Assembly (NCBI GenBank): GCA_002493905.1
Contig: DLAJ01000025.1
Coordinates: 89,994-153,993 of the forward strand
From: Lachnospiraceae bacterium UBA7050
GTDB lineage: Bacteria; Bacillota; Clostridia; Lachnospirales; Lachnospiraceae
Length of the DNA: 64,000 nt
Direction: 5' to 3'
Shown: positions 50,758 to 58,729 of the stretch, piece after piece
How the letters are laid out: each line of letters opens with the position of its first letter
How positions within the stretch are numbered: position 1 is the stretch's first letter
Notes under the pieces: model-generated
Database searches by the model: none
Told to the model about the DNA's origin: nothing
Seen by the model: the letters and a program-made list of their open reading frames with translations, nothing else
Made by a program: the position numbers and the translations under genes

Positions 50758-51657
50758 TTACAGATTCATCATATGCCGGTCCTCGTCGCGCATGATCATC
50801 GTGCCGACACCGGAGTTTGTAAAGATCTCCAGCAGCAGGCAGTGCGCGATGCGCCCGTCCAAGATGTGGACGCGGTTGACTCCGGCGCGGATGGCGTCGG
50901 TACAGTTTTTGAGCTTCGGCAGCATGCCGCCGCCGATATAGCCGTCCGCGATCAGCGCGTCCGCATCGCTTGCAGTCAGTCTCGAAATAAAGCTTGACTT
51001 ATCATCCACGTCTTTATACAATCCTTCAATATCCGTTAAAAAAGCAAGCTTCTTTGCGCCGACTGCCTTCGCGATCGCACAAGCCGCGTCATCGGCGTTG
51101 ATATTGTAGGTATCAAAATTCTCATCTAAGCCGACCGGCGCAACGATCGGCAGAAAGTCTTTTTCCAGAAGATCGAATAAAATCTTGGGCTCCACACCGA
51201 CAATATTTCCGACATAGCCGATATCCCTGCCGTCCACAGTCTTTTTTTCTACCTTAAGAAGTCCGCCGTCCTTTCCTGTCACGCCGATTGCCTTGCTTCC
51301 GAGTGCCTGTACCATTGTAACAAGACGTTTGTTGACCTTATTTAATACCATCTCGGCAATTTCCATCGTCTCTGAGTCCGTCACGCGCAGTCCGTTTACA
51401 AACTCCGCCTCCTTACCGACCTTTCCGACCCATTTACTGATCTCTTTGCCGCCGCCATGCACAATGATCGGCTTAAATCCAACCAGCTTCAAAAGCGTAA
51501 CGTCCTGAATCACGCTCTTTTGCAGCGCCTCATCCACCATTGCGCTGCCGCCGTATTTGACAACAATAATGCTTCTGTTGAATTTCTGTATGTAGGGAAG
51601 CGCCTCGATCAGCACCTCCGCCTTATTCATGACTTCTGTGATCTCTTTCTGATTCAT
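50758..51657 (-). CDS. argB: Acetylglutamate kinase
   Basis: About 299 residues from the ATG at 51657, five bases after AGGA. Motifs: IIVVKYGGSAM, PIIVHGGGKEISKW, VNGLRVTDSETMEIAEMVL, AFLTDIEGLYKD, ADGYIGGGMLPKLKNC. It phosphorylates N-acetylglutamate. The upstream leader carries the repeated motif CAGAAATGAGGA. The N-terminal helix that typifies arginine-sensitive hexamers seems present (EITEVMNKAEVLIEALPYIQ), so feedback inhibition by arginine is plausible. Confidence 0.95.
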   Translation of the reverse strand: MNQKEITEVMNKAEVLIEALPYIQKFNRSIIVVKYGGSAMVDEALQKSVIQDVTLLKLVGFKPIIVHGGGKEISKWVGKVGKEAEFVNGLRVTDSETMEIAEMVLNKVNKRLVTMVQALGSKAIGVTGKDGGLLKVEKKTVDGRDIGYVGNIVGVEPKILFDLLEKDFLPIVAPVGLDENFDTYNINADDAACAIAKAVGAKKLAFLTDIEGLYKDVDDKSSFISRLTASDADALIADGYIGGGMLPKLKNCTDAIRAGVNRVHILDGRIAHCLLLEIFTNSGVGTMIMRDEDRHMMNL

Positions 51658-51731
51658 TGTATTCCTCATTTCTGTGCATGCTTTTTACGCATAAAATACT
51701 TAATTCGGGAAAAATCCACTCTGCAATTTTC

Positions 51732-51815
51732 GAAGAATCCGCTTCGCGAATCCAGAAGAATCCGCTTCGCGGATTCTTCGAAAGACTTTCGCTGAAGCGA
51801 AAGTCTTTTTTTATC
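51732..51815. repeat. Serial palindromes between the GNAT gene and argB (copy D)
   Basis: A partial GAATCCGC-TTC-GCGAATCC (51732-51753) is followed by GAAGAATCCGC-TTC-GCGGATTCTTC (51755-51779) and AAAGACTTTCGC / GCGAAAGTCTTT (51781-51808). Read on the minus strand the last hairpin follows the GNAT stop closely and could attenuate transcription into argB. Confidence 0.8.
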
Positions 51816-52257
51816 GGTTAAACGCAATGATATTCGCTTCATTGAGCGTAAAATCATAATAATTCAGATCGAGACGTCTTGTCCACCCGATCCGGTTCCA
51901 GAACGCGTTGCCGATATCATTGACCGTAAACGCAATGAGCGATACTTTACTGATCCCCTCTTTTTTGAGCGCCTCCATTGCAAACGTCACCATCTGTCTG
52001 CCGATGCCGCGCATACGGTACTCCTGCTGCACGCAGACATGGTACATACAGCCGCGCCTGCCGTCATGACCGCAGAGAATCGCGCCGACAATCCTGCCGT
52101 CCTCCTCAGCAACCACGCTCGTTGCCGGATTTCTTTTTAAGAAACGGGTGACGCCCTCGCGCGAATCATCGACGCTGCGGATGGCAAACCCTTTAATGCT
52201 CATCCAAAGCGCATAAACGCCGTCATAGTCCTCAATCTGCATGGTTCTGACTGTCAT
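51811..52257 (-). CDS. GNAT acetyltransferase within the arginine cluster
   Basis: 148 residues. VRTMQIEDYDGVYALWMSIK at the start, then YRMRGIGRQMVTFAMEALKK for acetyl-CoA binding and NAFWNRIGWTRRLDLNYYD near the end. It overlaps the SseB-like gene by about 25 bases. A short GNAT in an arg operon could act as N-acetylglutamate synthase; no argJ or argA is visible here. This is inference, and general protein or amine acetylation remains possible. Confidence 0.75.
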   Translation of the reverse strand: MTVRTMQIEDYDGVYALWMSIKGFAIRSVDDSREGVTRFLKRNPATSVVAEEDGRIVGAILCGHDGRRGCMYHVCVQQEYRMRGIGRQMVTFAMEALKKEGISKVSLIAFTVNDIGNAFWNRIGWTRRLDLNYYDFTLNEANIIAFNR

Positions 52258-52765
52258 GGCTTCCTCCGTTTCCGCCCTTCAGCTTTGCCGCACGCGCCGC
52301 GTGCTCCATTTTCTGTTTGAGCAGCGAACGCATCAGTTCCTCCGGAAAAACGATATTTTCTCCGAACGGATTGATGACAAACCCCGCCAGTCCTCCTTTT
52401 GAGCCGAACACATACTGCGCATACACATCAAAATTCATGACCATATTTTTGACCGGTTCGGTCATTTTTGTTCGTTCTTTCCATTCCTTCATCTGGATCG
52501 TATCGGTAAACGCCGGCAGAAACTTCCTGCCGTCCTTTGTGTTGATGACCTTAAAGCTGACGTGAATCGGCGTGCGGACACCCTTTTCTTTGTTCTGCCG
52601 TACTTTTTCCTCCTCCTCGGCGGAAACGACCGCAGGTGAAATGAAATTCGTACGCATCATCTCTGAGATCATTTTGCTTCGGTTCGCAGGTGTGTTCTCA
52701 TCCTGCAGTTTACGCATGGCAACGATAAATTCCATATTCTGAATCTTCTTATTGATATCTTCCAT
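52232..52765 (-). CDS. SseB-like protein
   Basis: 177 residues from the ATG at 52765. The Shine-Dalgarno AAGGAG lies about 13 bases upstream, and a GTG at 52795 has none, so the start is uncertain. The sequence (MEFIVAMRKLQDENTPANRS, DGRKFLPAFTDTIQMKEWK, MNFDVYAQYVFGSKGGLAGFVINPFGENIVF) matches the N-terminal domain of SseB family proteins, whose role in bacteria is unclear. It lies between argC and the GNAT gene. Confidence 0.7.
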   Translation of the reverse strand: MEDINKKIQNMEFIVAMRKLQDENTPANRSKMISEMMRTNFISPAVVSAEEEEKVRQNKEKGVRTPIHVSFKVINTKDGRKFLPAFTDTIQMKEWKERTKMTEPVKNMVMNFDVYAQYVFGSKGGLAGFVINPFGENIVFPEELMRSLLKQKMEHAARAAKLKGGNGGSHDSQNHAD

Positions 52766-52802
52766 ACCGGCAATACTGCTCCTTTCTTTTTTCACAGTCT
52801 GC

Positions 52803-52910
52803 GAAGAATCCGCAAGCGGATTCTTCGGTGTAAGAAAGGTTCGCTTCGCGAACCGTAGAACTTCTTAGCGAAACACCCACTGGCGTGAGCTTTAGAAGTT
52901 CTTCTTACAC
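52803..52910. repeat. Hairpin plus three-way-junction-like structure 3' of argC (copy E)
   Basis: GAAGAATCCGC-AA-GCGGATTCTTC (52803-52826). Next, outer arms GTGTAAGAA (52828-52836) and TTCTTACAC (52902-52910) enclose two inner stems: GGTTCGC-TTC-GCGAACC (52838-52854) and AGAACTTCT / AGAAGTTCT (52857-52865 and 52894-52902). It starts four bases after the argC stop on the minus strand. Confidence 0.8.
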
Positions 52911-52913
52911 TCC

Positions 52914-53969
52914 CTACGGGAACATCGGTACCATGGCAAGTCCCTCGTCCTCCGGCAGTCCGAACATCAGATTCATATTCTGCACAGCCTGTCCTGCCGC
53001 GCCTTTAACCAGATTATCAAGGGCTCCCATCATGACGACCCTGTTTGTGCGTCCGTCAACAACAAACCCTATATCCACATAGTTGCTTCCCTCAACCCAT
53101 TTCGTCTCAGGACATGCGCCGTCAGGTAAAAGACGCACAAAGCGCTCACCGCTATAATATCGCTCATATGCCGCCCGCAGCTCCTCTGCCGTCGGCAGCG
53201 TCCCATCCTCTTTTCTTCTTAAAGAAGCATATTCCGTCACCAGGATGCCGCGGTTCATCGGCACTAAATGCGGCGTAAAGCTGACGGTAAGCGGTCTGCC
53301 TGCAGCATAGCCTAACTGCTCTTCAATTTCGGGCGTATGCCTGTGCGTGGCAACGCCGTACGCTTTTATATTCTCATTGACCTCGCAGAACAGATTCGGC
53401 AGTTTGGCTCCCCTGCCCGCACCGCTCGTCCCGGACTTCGCGTCAATAATCAGCGTATCCGGCTCGATCAATCCTTCTTTTATCAAAGGATACGCCGTCA
53501 GAATGGAACAGGTCGTATAGCATCCCGGATTTGCCAATAAGCGCGCAGTCTTTATCTGCTCCCTGTTTAACTCGCACAAACCGTAAACCGCTTCGTCAAT
53601 AAACTGCGGACTCTTATGCGTAATGCCGTACCATTGTTCATACACTTTCACGTCCTTGATGCGGAAGTCCGCGCTTAAGTCCACGATTTTTACTTTGGAC
53701 AAAATCTCTTCATTCACCAAAGAAGCACAAAGTCCCTGCGGCGTTGCCGTAAAGATCACATCCACCTCTTTCGCAAGCGCTTCCATATTATCATCCATGC
53801 AGACCGCGTCCACTATGCGGAACATGTTGCGGTACACTTCGTCATATCTCTGATCAATATAGCTTCTCGACCCGTACCACTTGATCTCTGCATCCCGGTG
53901 TCCCATTAAAATGCGTACCAGCTCACCGCCTGCATAGCCTGTCGCACCGATAATACCCACTTTTATCAT
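52914..53969 (-). CDS. argC: N-acetyl-gamma-glutamyl-phosphate reductase
   Basis: 351 residues. NAD-binding GATGYAGGELVRILMGH, catalytic Cys in LLANPGCYTTCSILTAYPL, then IDAKSGTSGAGRGAK and HRHTPEIEEQL. It is the third enzyme of arginine synthesis. It is divergent from argG. A promoter is proposed at 54001-54029. Confidence 0.95.
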   Translation of the reverse strand: MIKVGIIGATGYAGGELVRILMGHRDAEIKWYGSRSYIDQRYDEVYRNMFRIVDAVCMDDNMEALAKEVDVIFTATPQGLCASLVNEEILSKVKIVDLSADFRIKDVKVYEQWYGITHKSPQFIDEAVYGLCELNREQIKTARLLANPGCYTTCSILTAYPLIKEGLIEPDTLIIDAKSGTSGAGRGAKLPNLFCEVNENIKAYGVATHRHTPEIEEQLGYAAGRPLTVSFTPHLVPMNRGILVTEYASLRRKEDGTLPTAEELRAAYERYYSGERFVRLLPDGACPETKWVEGSNYVDIGFVVDGRTNRVVMMGALDNLVKGAAGQAVQNMNLMFGLPEDEGLAMVPMFP

Positions 53970-54000
53970 ATGATTTCCTCTCTTTCACCACACCATTCCT

Positions 54001-54029
54001 ATTGTACTTGATACGGCGCATAAAAACAA
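54001..54029 (-). promoter_or_regulatory. Probable argC promoter
   Basis: TTGTTT (54029-54024), 17 bases, TACAAT (54006-54001) on the minus strand, about 30 bases before the argC ATG. Confidence 0.6.
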
Positions 54030-54111
54030 CCACGGAGTGATCTCTTTTTTTATCTCTGCGGGCGCACTCTTTTCTGCCGCACGTGACAGTATGCATCCCG
54101 CCCTCTTCCTT

Positions 54112-54198
54112 TTGCATAATTATACGCTCGTCTTTTTAATTATGCAATCTTTTTCTTGTTTATTGCATAATATTCATTAAAGCATGAATTTTATTCAT
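54112..54198. promoter_or_regulatory. Cluster of ArgR-like operator sites
   Basis: TTGCATAATTA (54112-54122) and its inverse TAATTATGCAA (54137-54147), then TTGCATAATATTCAT (54163-54177), then CATGAATTTTATTCATC (54183-54199). The last is a near-perfect TGAAT...ATTCA palindrome as in ARG boxes, though with three rather than four bases between arms. They lie directly upstream of the argG promoter. Confidence 0.6.
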
Positions 54199-54208
54199 CA
54201 TTTTGCTA

Positions 54209-54237
54209 TTGCAATTGCAGAACGGATGTTGTATGAT
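54209..54237 (+). promoter_or_regulatory. argG promoter
   Basis: TTGCAA (54209-54214), 17 bases, TATGAT (54232-54237). The leader to the ATG is about 75 bases. Confidence 0.6.
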
Positions 54238-54319
54238 ACCAAAAGAGTTCCATAAACAGTACATCCTGCATACGATCAAAACGATCAAATATGTGAAAAA
54301 TGAAACGGAGGAAACAACC

Positions 54320-55561
54320 ATGAAGGAGAAAGTCATTCTTGCCTATTCAGGCGGACTTGACACCACGGCGATCATCCCGTGGCTGAAGGAAAATTTTGAT
54401 TACGAGGTCATCTGTGTCTGCGCAGACTGCGGACAGGGAAATGAGCTGGACGGTCTTGAGGAGCGCGCAAAAGCGTGCGGTGCTTCCAAACTTTACATTG
54501 AAGATATCACCGATATTTTCTGCGATGAGTACGTGGTTCCGTGCGTGCAGGCGCATGCGGTCTATGAAAATAAATATCTGCTCGGCACATCGATGGCACG
54601 TCCGGCAATCGCAAAGCGTCTCGTTGAGATCGCACGCAAAGAGGGTGCGACCGCAATCTGCCACGGCGCGACCGGAAAGGGCAACGACCAGATCCGTTTT
54701 GAGCTCGGCATCAAGGCACTTGCCCCTGACTTAAAGATCATTGCTGCATGGCGGAATGAAAAATGGACGATGAATTCCCGCGAAGAGGAGATCGCATACT
54801 GCGAGGCGCACGGCATCCATCTTCCGTTTTCGGCTGACAGCTCTTACAGCCGCGACCGCAACTTATGGCATATCAGCCATGAGGGACTGGAATTGGAAGA
54901 CCCTGCCAACGAGCCGAATTATGAGCATCTTCTCGTGCTTGGCACAACGCCGGAAAAAGCGCCGGATGAGGGCGAATATGTCACACTCACTTTCGAGCAC
55001 GGCGTGCCGAAGAGCGTAAACGGAAAACAGATGAAGGTATCCGATATCATCCGCGAGTTAAATGCGCTCGGCGGAAAGCACGGCATCGGCATCATTGATA
55101 TTGTGGAAAACCGTGTTGTCGGCATGAAGTCCCGCGGCGTTTATGAGACGCCGGGCGGAACAATCCTCTATGAAGCGCACCAGCAGCTTGAGGAGCTGAT
55201 CTTAGACCGTGATACCTATGCGTTAAAGGCCGACCTCGGCAATAAATTCGCGCAGGTCGTTTATGAAGGCAAATGGTTTACACCGCTCCGCGAAGCGCTG
55301 CAGGCATTCATTGAATCCACGCAGAAAAATGTAACGGGCGAAGTGAAGTTCAAGCTCTATAAAGGCAACATCATCAAAGCCGGTACGACTTCCCCGTACT
55401 CCCTCTATAACGAGAGTATCGCTTCGTTCACAACCGGCGATCTCTACAATCACCATGACGCAGAGGGCTTCATCAATCTGTTCGGACTTGCAAGCAAGGT
55501 CCGCGCCATGAAGCTTCAGGAAAGCGGCGTTGACCCGCTGACCGGCGAGAAAAAGCAGTAA
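54320..55561 (+). CDS. argG: Argininosuccinate synthase
   Basis: 413 residues from the ATG at 54320, chosen because GGAGG lies eight bases upstream and the protein then begins KEKVILAYSGGLDTTAIIPW with the ATP-binding P-loop. Also seen: CHGATGKGNDQIRFELG and DSSYSRDRNLWHISHEG. It joins citrulline and aspartate. No argH follows; instead a terminator and the defence island come next. Confidence 0.96.
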   Translation: MKEKVILAYSGGLDTTAIIPWLKENFDYEVICVCADCGQGNELDGLEERAKACGASKLYIEDITDIFCDEYVVPCVQAHAVYENKYLLGTSMARPAIAKRLVEIARKEGATAICHGATGKGNDQIRFELGIKALAPDLKIIAAWRNEKWTMNSREEEIAYCEAHGIHLPFSADSSYSRDRNLWHISHEGLELEDPANEPNYEHLLVLGTTPEKAPDEGEYVTLTFEHGVPKSVNGKQMKVSDIIRELNALGGKHGIGIIDIVENRVVGMKSRGVYETPGGTILYEAHQQLEELILDRDTYALKADLGNKFAQVVYEGKWFTPLREALQAFIESTQKNVTGEVKFKLYKGNIIKAGTTSPYSLYNESIASFTTGDLYNHHDAEGFINLFGLASKVRAMKLQESGVDPLTGEKKQ

Positions 55562-55623
55562 CGCTTTGGTGATCTGTCCCGGCAGGACTGTTACCGAAAG
55601 TACGAAATCTGGGTTTCACAAAA

Positions 55624-55656
55624 ACATCCATCCCTGCAAGCGGGTGGATGTTTTTT
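55624..55656 (+). terminator. argG terminator
   Basis: ACATCCATCC (55624-55633) and GGGTGGATGT (55642-55651) form a stem followed by six T residues. Confidence 0.85.
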
Positions 55657-55751
55657 CATAGCAAACCAATAGCGAATGAGCTGAAGAATCCACCACGGAC
55701 TAGGTCTGTGATGGATTTTATTATCACCCCAAAATAAACACTTATAATAGT

Positions 55752-55780
55752 TTGACAGAGCACTAAAAATATTGTATAAC
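55752..55780 (+). promoter_or_regulatory. Promoter of the two-gene defence-like module
   Basis: TTGACA (55752-55757), 17 bases, TATAAC (55775-55780). The leader to the first start codon is about 175 bases. Confidence 0.65.
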
Positions 55781-55959
55781 AAAATAAATACTTATACCTT
55801 TAATTGTAATGCACTCCGTATGATACCTTGGCAGAAAGATGGTGTTCTCTTAGCATTAAAGGTCGGCAAACTTCGGAAATTCAAAATATCCGCAGTTGTC
55901 GTTCTGGTAAATAGGTAATTCCGCAAAATAATCAAAAAAATGTTATTTAGGAGAATCTC

Positions 55960-58728
55960 GTGAAAGAATTATTGCCAAAGATAAACGCAGCAATAAATGA
56001 AAATTTTGTCGGTAATTATGTTTTTTCCGACATGGAATTGACTCAGATTTATGACTTCACGGGCCGCTTGCTTCGTAATTATGATGGTGCTTATGGAAAC
56101 ACTATACCACCGAGATATGATCAACTTATCTTTGTTGCTATGGTAAACGCCGCAAAAACTTGGAAGTCCGACGAGGATACTTTTTGGGATTGCATCTATA
56201 AAAAGCTTATTGGTACGGCAGGCTCACAGAAAATATACAACTATCTCACAGATGTAATCTATAAGCTTGGAATAACCGGGAGAATTATGTATTTGTCAGG
56301 TTGCACGAAACGCTATTATGCCACTATTTTGGCACACGCCTTTGCTCCACTCAACTCTGCCAAATCATTTTTGGAACTATGTTGGAATCTGTATTCTGAA
56401 GACATGAATTTTACATACACAAAAAACGACGATACTTTCGCACTTGTTGCAGAGGAACTACGGCAAACCTTTTCTAATGAAAAGTCATTGGAGGATGACT
56501 TTAAGCTTGGAAGCGGCATATATTCTTTACGTGCAGGAATTAAGCGAATGGCAATCGACTCTCCACAAAAAATGGTACAGTATATCGAAAATACGATTGC
56601 TCTATTGGATAAAGTGTTTAACGGCGAAATTCTTGATAGTGACTTATATTACAACACTATTGTTCGTGATTGGTGGGCGGAAAAAGAAAAGAGTTTCGGC
56701 GTAGCCAAACCAAAGAAAAATGCCTACGGACGAGCAATTACCGATTATGCCACTATCCGTCCTAAATACAGTTACAACGGAAAGCAGGCCGTTTTAACGA
56801 TACCAAGCATTCGTTTGAAAAACAATTTTTACGATATGCCCCTTCTTAATGTTTATCGCAACGGCGAACTTGTTGATCAGAGAGAAATGTACACCTTCGG
56901 CTCGGGTCTTACCATGGCAACGAAGGAACTGACTTTGTATGCAGACAACCTCGTGTTTGAAAATGGAGTGATAGATTGTACATTGGAAATTGTGCACTGC
57001 GATGAAGTTATTTATAATTCCAAAACAAGCTTGTTCCGGGAGTATATTCTTTTTAAGGATTACAGAGAAATTTTGCAAGAGGAATGCCTACCCGGAAACT
57101 ATATTTTGTTTGCCCCCAAATTGGAGGACTTCTCTGTATATCCTGAAAGCATCAAGAAAGTTCCGAGTGAGCCAAATCTTTATAACATTCATTCGCAAGA
57201 AGGTGAACTGCTGCAAAAAATCAAACGAACAGTGTTCTTTGTACTTGAAAAACAAAAACGCAACATTAGGATCGTTGCGGACAAAAAAAACAATGCAAAG
57301 TTCATACACGATGGTGAGGAATTCGTTGTTATCGACGGCGAACTAAAGATTGTCGTAAAATCCGATGTTGATATAACCAAGTACGGTGTGCGCTACGAAT
57401 CGACCGACTTTAGATTGGAAGCCTTTACTTGCGTTGAGCAAGAAGGATATAGAACTTTTCTTATAACAGAGCTTCTTAACGTTTGTGAACCGCAAAAGAT
57501 CAACATTTTCAGTTATGCTGACAATAAAATTGAAGCATCTTACAATGTTGTAAAATTCAATAGCATTAGCATTACTTACGACAAAAAGCTATATTTTGAC
57601 ATAGAAAATCTCGGTACGGTGTACTTCCATACAGAAAAGTATGATAAGCGTGTATCCTTTGATATCAACCAAGTCGATATCGTTATTCCATTTGATGACG
57701 GAGATATTGTTCTTTCTCCGCCTGTATTAAAATGGAAGATTGGTGACGGCAATTTTTCAATGCAGTATGGAGAGGATTTATGGTATAAGAATTACTCAAA
57801 TTCAGCAGAGCTTGTGATTGACTTGCCTACGGAAATGGGCTATCAAGTGTTCTTGAATAATAACACCGTTTTGTCCGAGAGTACGTTCAATTCCTTTAAG
57901 CTTGGCGAAACAGTTTGGTCTATGCTGCAAGAGAGCAAATCCGAGCTTTCCGTATTTGTTAAAATTGACAACATAGGTACTGTTCCGATTTTGACGATTT
58001 GCCTGAAAGAAAAGTTCAAATTCTCACCTTTTATAATACACGGCAAACATCTGTTATGGGATGCAAGTAAGACGTTTATTGGAGATTGTACTCCAAAATT
58101 CAGAATCTCTTTTTACGAGAAGAATATGGTCAAGCATAGTTTTGAAATTAACGAAACCATTGGTGAAAGCTACAAAAGCCGTCACTACTCGTTATCCGGG
58201 CTTGAAATAGGCATTTACGATATTGCAATTGATTTGATAAAGCGAATTGGATTCACTGAAAAACCTATTCGCTTATTTGAGCAACACGTCATCTTTGGTG
58301 ACATCAACAAAATACGCTTCAAGGGAAAATGTCTGCGATTTGAAAGAGTAATGCTGACAGGTAAATCGTCATATGCGGAAATTAGGCCATTCTATGTGGA
58401 TCACCTTTGGTACATAGGTGAAGTGAACAGTTGCCATTATTATACGGGCAGTGCTTATATCATCAATCGTGATGGATGGAAAACCTATTTGAATACCATG
58501 CCGAACAGCGAAGGAACTTATGACAAGATCAATCCTATAAGAATCGAAATCAGGAACGAAAAATCCTGCTTCATCGTTGCAGGTGTCAATCCCGACGATA
58601 AGGATGATTTCTTGGGAGAATTCACTCTTGATTCAAGAAACCAAATAAGCGACTACGACATCGAACCAAGCGGAAATAAAACAAGAGGAATTGACTATTT
58701 TCTTTTCACTACGGAGGAGATGAAATAA
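55960..58728 (+). CDS. Large protein of unknown fold, DruH-like partner of the helicase
   Basis: 922 residues starting at a GTG, with AGGAGA six bases upstream. No signal peptide or membrane helix is seen. Residues 1-260 are mostly helical (IYDFTGRLLRNYDGAYG, VAMVNAAKTWKSDEDTFWDC). The rest is beta-rich and long, with repeated patterns like those of Ig-type or carbohydrate-binding folds (YNGKQAVLTIPSIRLKNNFY, YSLSGLEIGIYDIAIDLI). No catalytic motif is recognised. The stop is one base before the helicase start, so they are co-translated. A protein of this size directly before a DUF1998 helicase matches DruH of type III Druantia systems by layout. The assignment rests on context. Confidence 0.55.
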   Translation: MKELLPKINAAINENFVGNYVFSDMELTQIYDFTGRLLRNYDGAYGNTIPPRYDQLIFVAMVNAAKTWKSDEDTFWDCIYKKLIGTAGSQKIYNYLTDVIYKLGITGRIMYLSGCTKRYYATILAHAFAPLNSAKSFLELCWNLYSEDMNFTYTKNDDTFALVAEELRQTFSNEKSLEDDFKLGSGIYSLRAGIKRMAIDSPQKMVQYIENTIALLDKVFNGEILDSDLYYNTIVRDWWAEKEKSFGVAKPKKNAYGRAITDYATIRPKYSYNGKQAVLTIPSIRLKNNFYDMPLLNVYRNGELVDQREMYTFGSGLTMATKELTLYADNLVFENGVIDCTLEIVHCDEVIYNSKTSLFREYILFKDYREILQEECLPGNYILFAPKLEDFSVYPESIKKVPSEPNLYNIHSQEGELLQKIKRTVFFVLEKQKRNIRIVADKKNNAKFIHDGEEFVVIDGELKIVVKSDVDITKYGVRYESTDFRLEAFTCVEQEGYRTFLITELLNVCEPQKINIFSYADNKIEASYNVVKFNSISITYDKKLYFDIENLGTVYFHTEKYDKRVSFDINQVDIVIPFDDGDIVLSPPVLKWKIGDGNFSMQYGEDLWYKNYSNSAELVIDLPTEMGYQVFLNNNTVLSESTFNSFKLGETVWSMLQESKSELSVFVKIDNIGTVPILTICLKEKFKFSPFIIHGKHLLWDASKTFIGDCTPKFRISFYEKNMVKHSFEINETIGESYKSRHYSLSGLEIGIYDIAIDLIKRIGFTEKPIRLFEQHVIFGDINKIRFKGKCLRFERVMLTGKSSYAEIRPFYVDHLWYIGEVNSCHYYTGSAYIINRDGWKTYLNTMPNSEGTYDKINPIRIEIRNEKSCFIVAGVNPDDKDDFLGEFTLDSRNQISDYDIEPSGNKTRGIDYFLFTTEEMK

Positions 58729-58729
58729 A

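Larger units (their letters stand above)
53970..54319. other. Divergent argC-argG control region
   Basis: No gene. It holds the two promoters and the operator cluster described separately. The middle part (54030-54110) shows nothing I can assign. Confidence 0.6.
55562..55959. other. Junction between argG and the island
   Basis: No gene is supported. It contains the argG terminator, a second hairpin AATCCACCAC / GTGATGGATT (about 55687-55716), and the promoter of the two-gene island at 55752-55780. Composition turns AT-rich from about 55.7 kb. The left boundary of the acquired segment is probably here, but no attachment-site repeat was found. Confidence 0.5.

Noticed and set aside
51666..51857. 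Minus-strand 63-codon frame between the GNAT gene and argB
   Set aside because: It reads through the palindromes and overlaps the end of the GNAT gene, without a ribosome binding site.
52838..52854. GGTTCGC..GCGAACC resembling a tRNA T-arm
   Set aside because: No acceptor, D or anticodon arm of tRNA shape fits around it. It belongs to the palindrome family.
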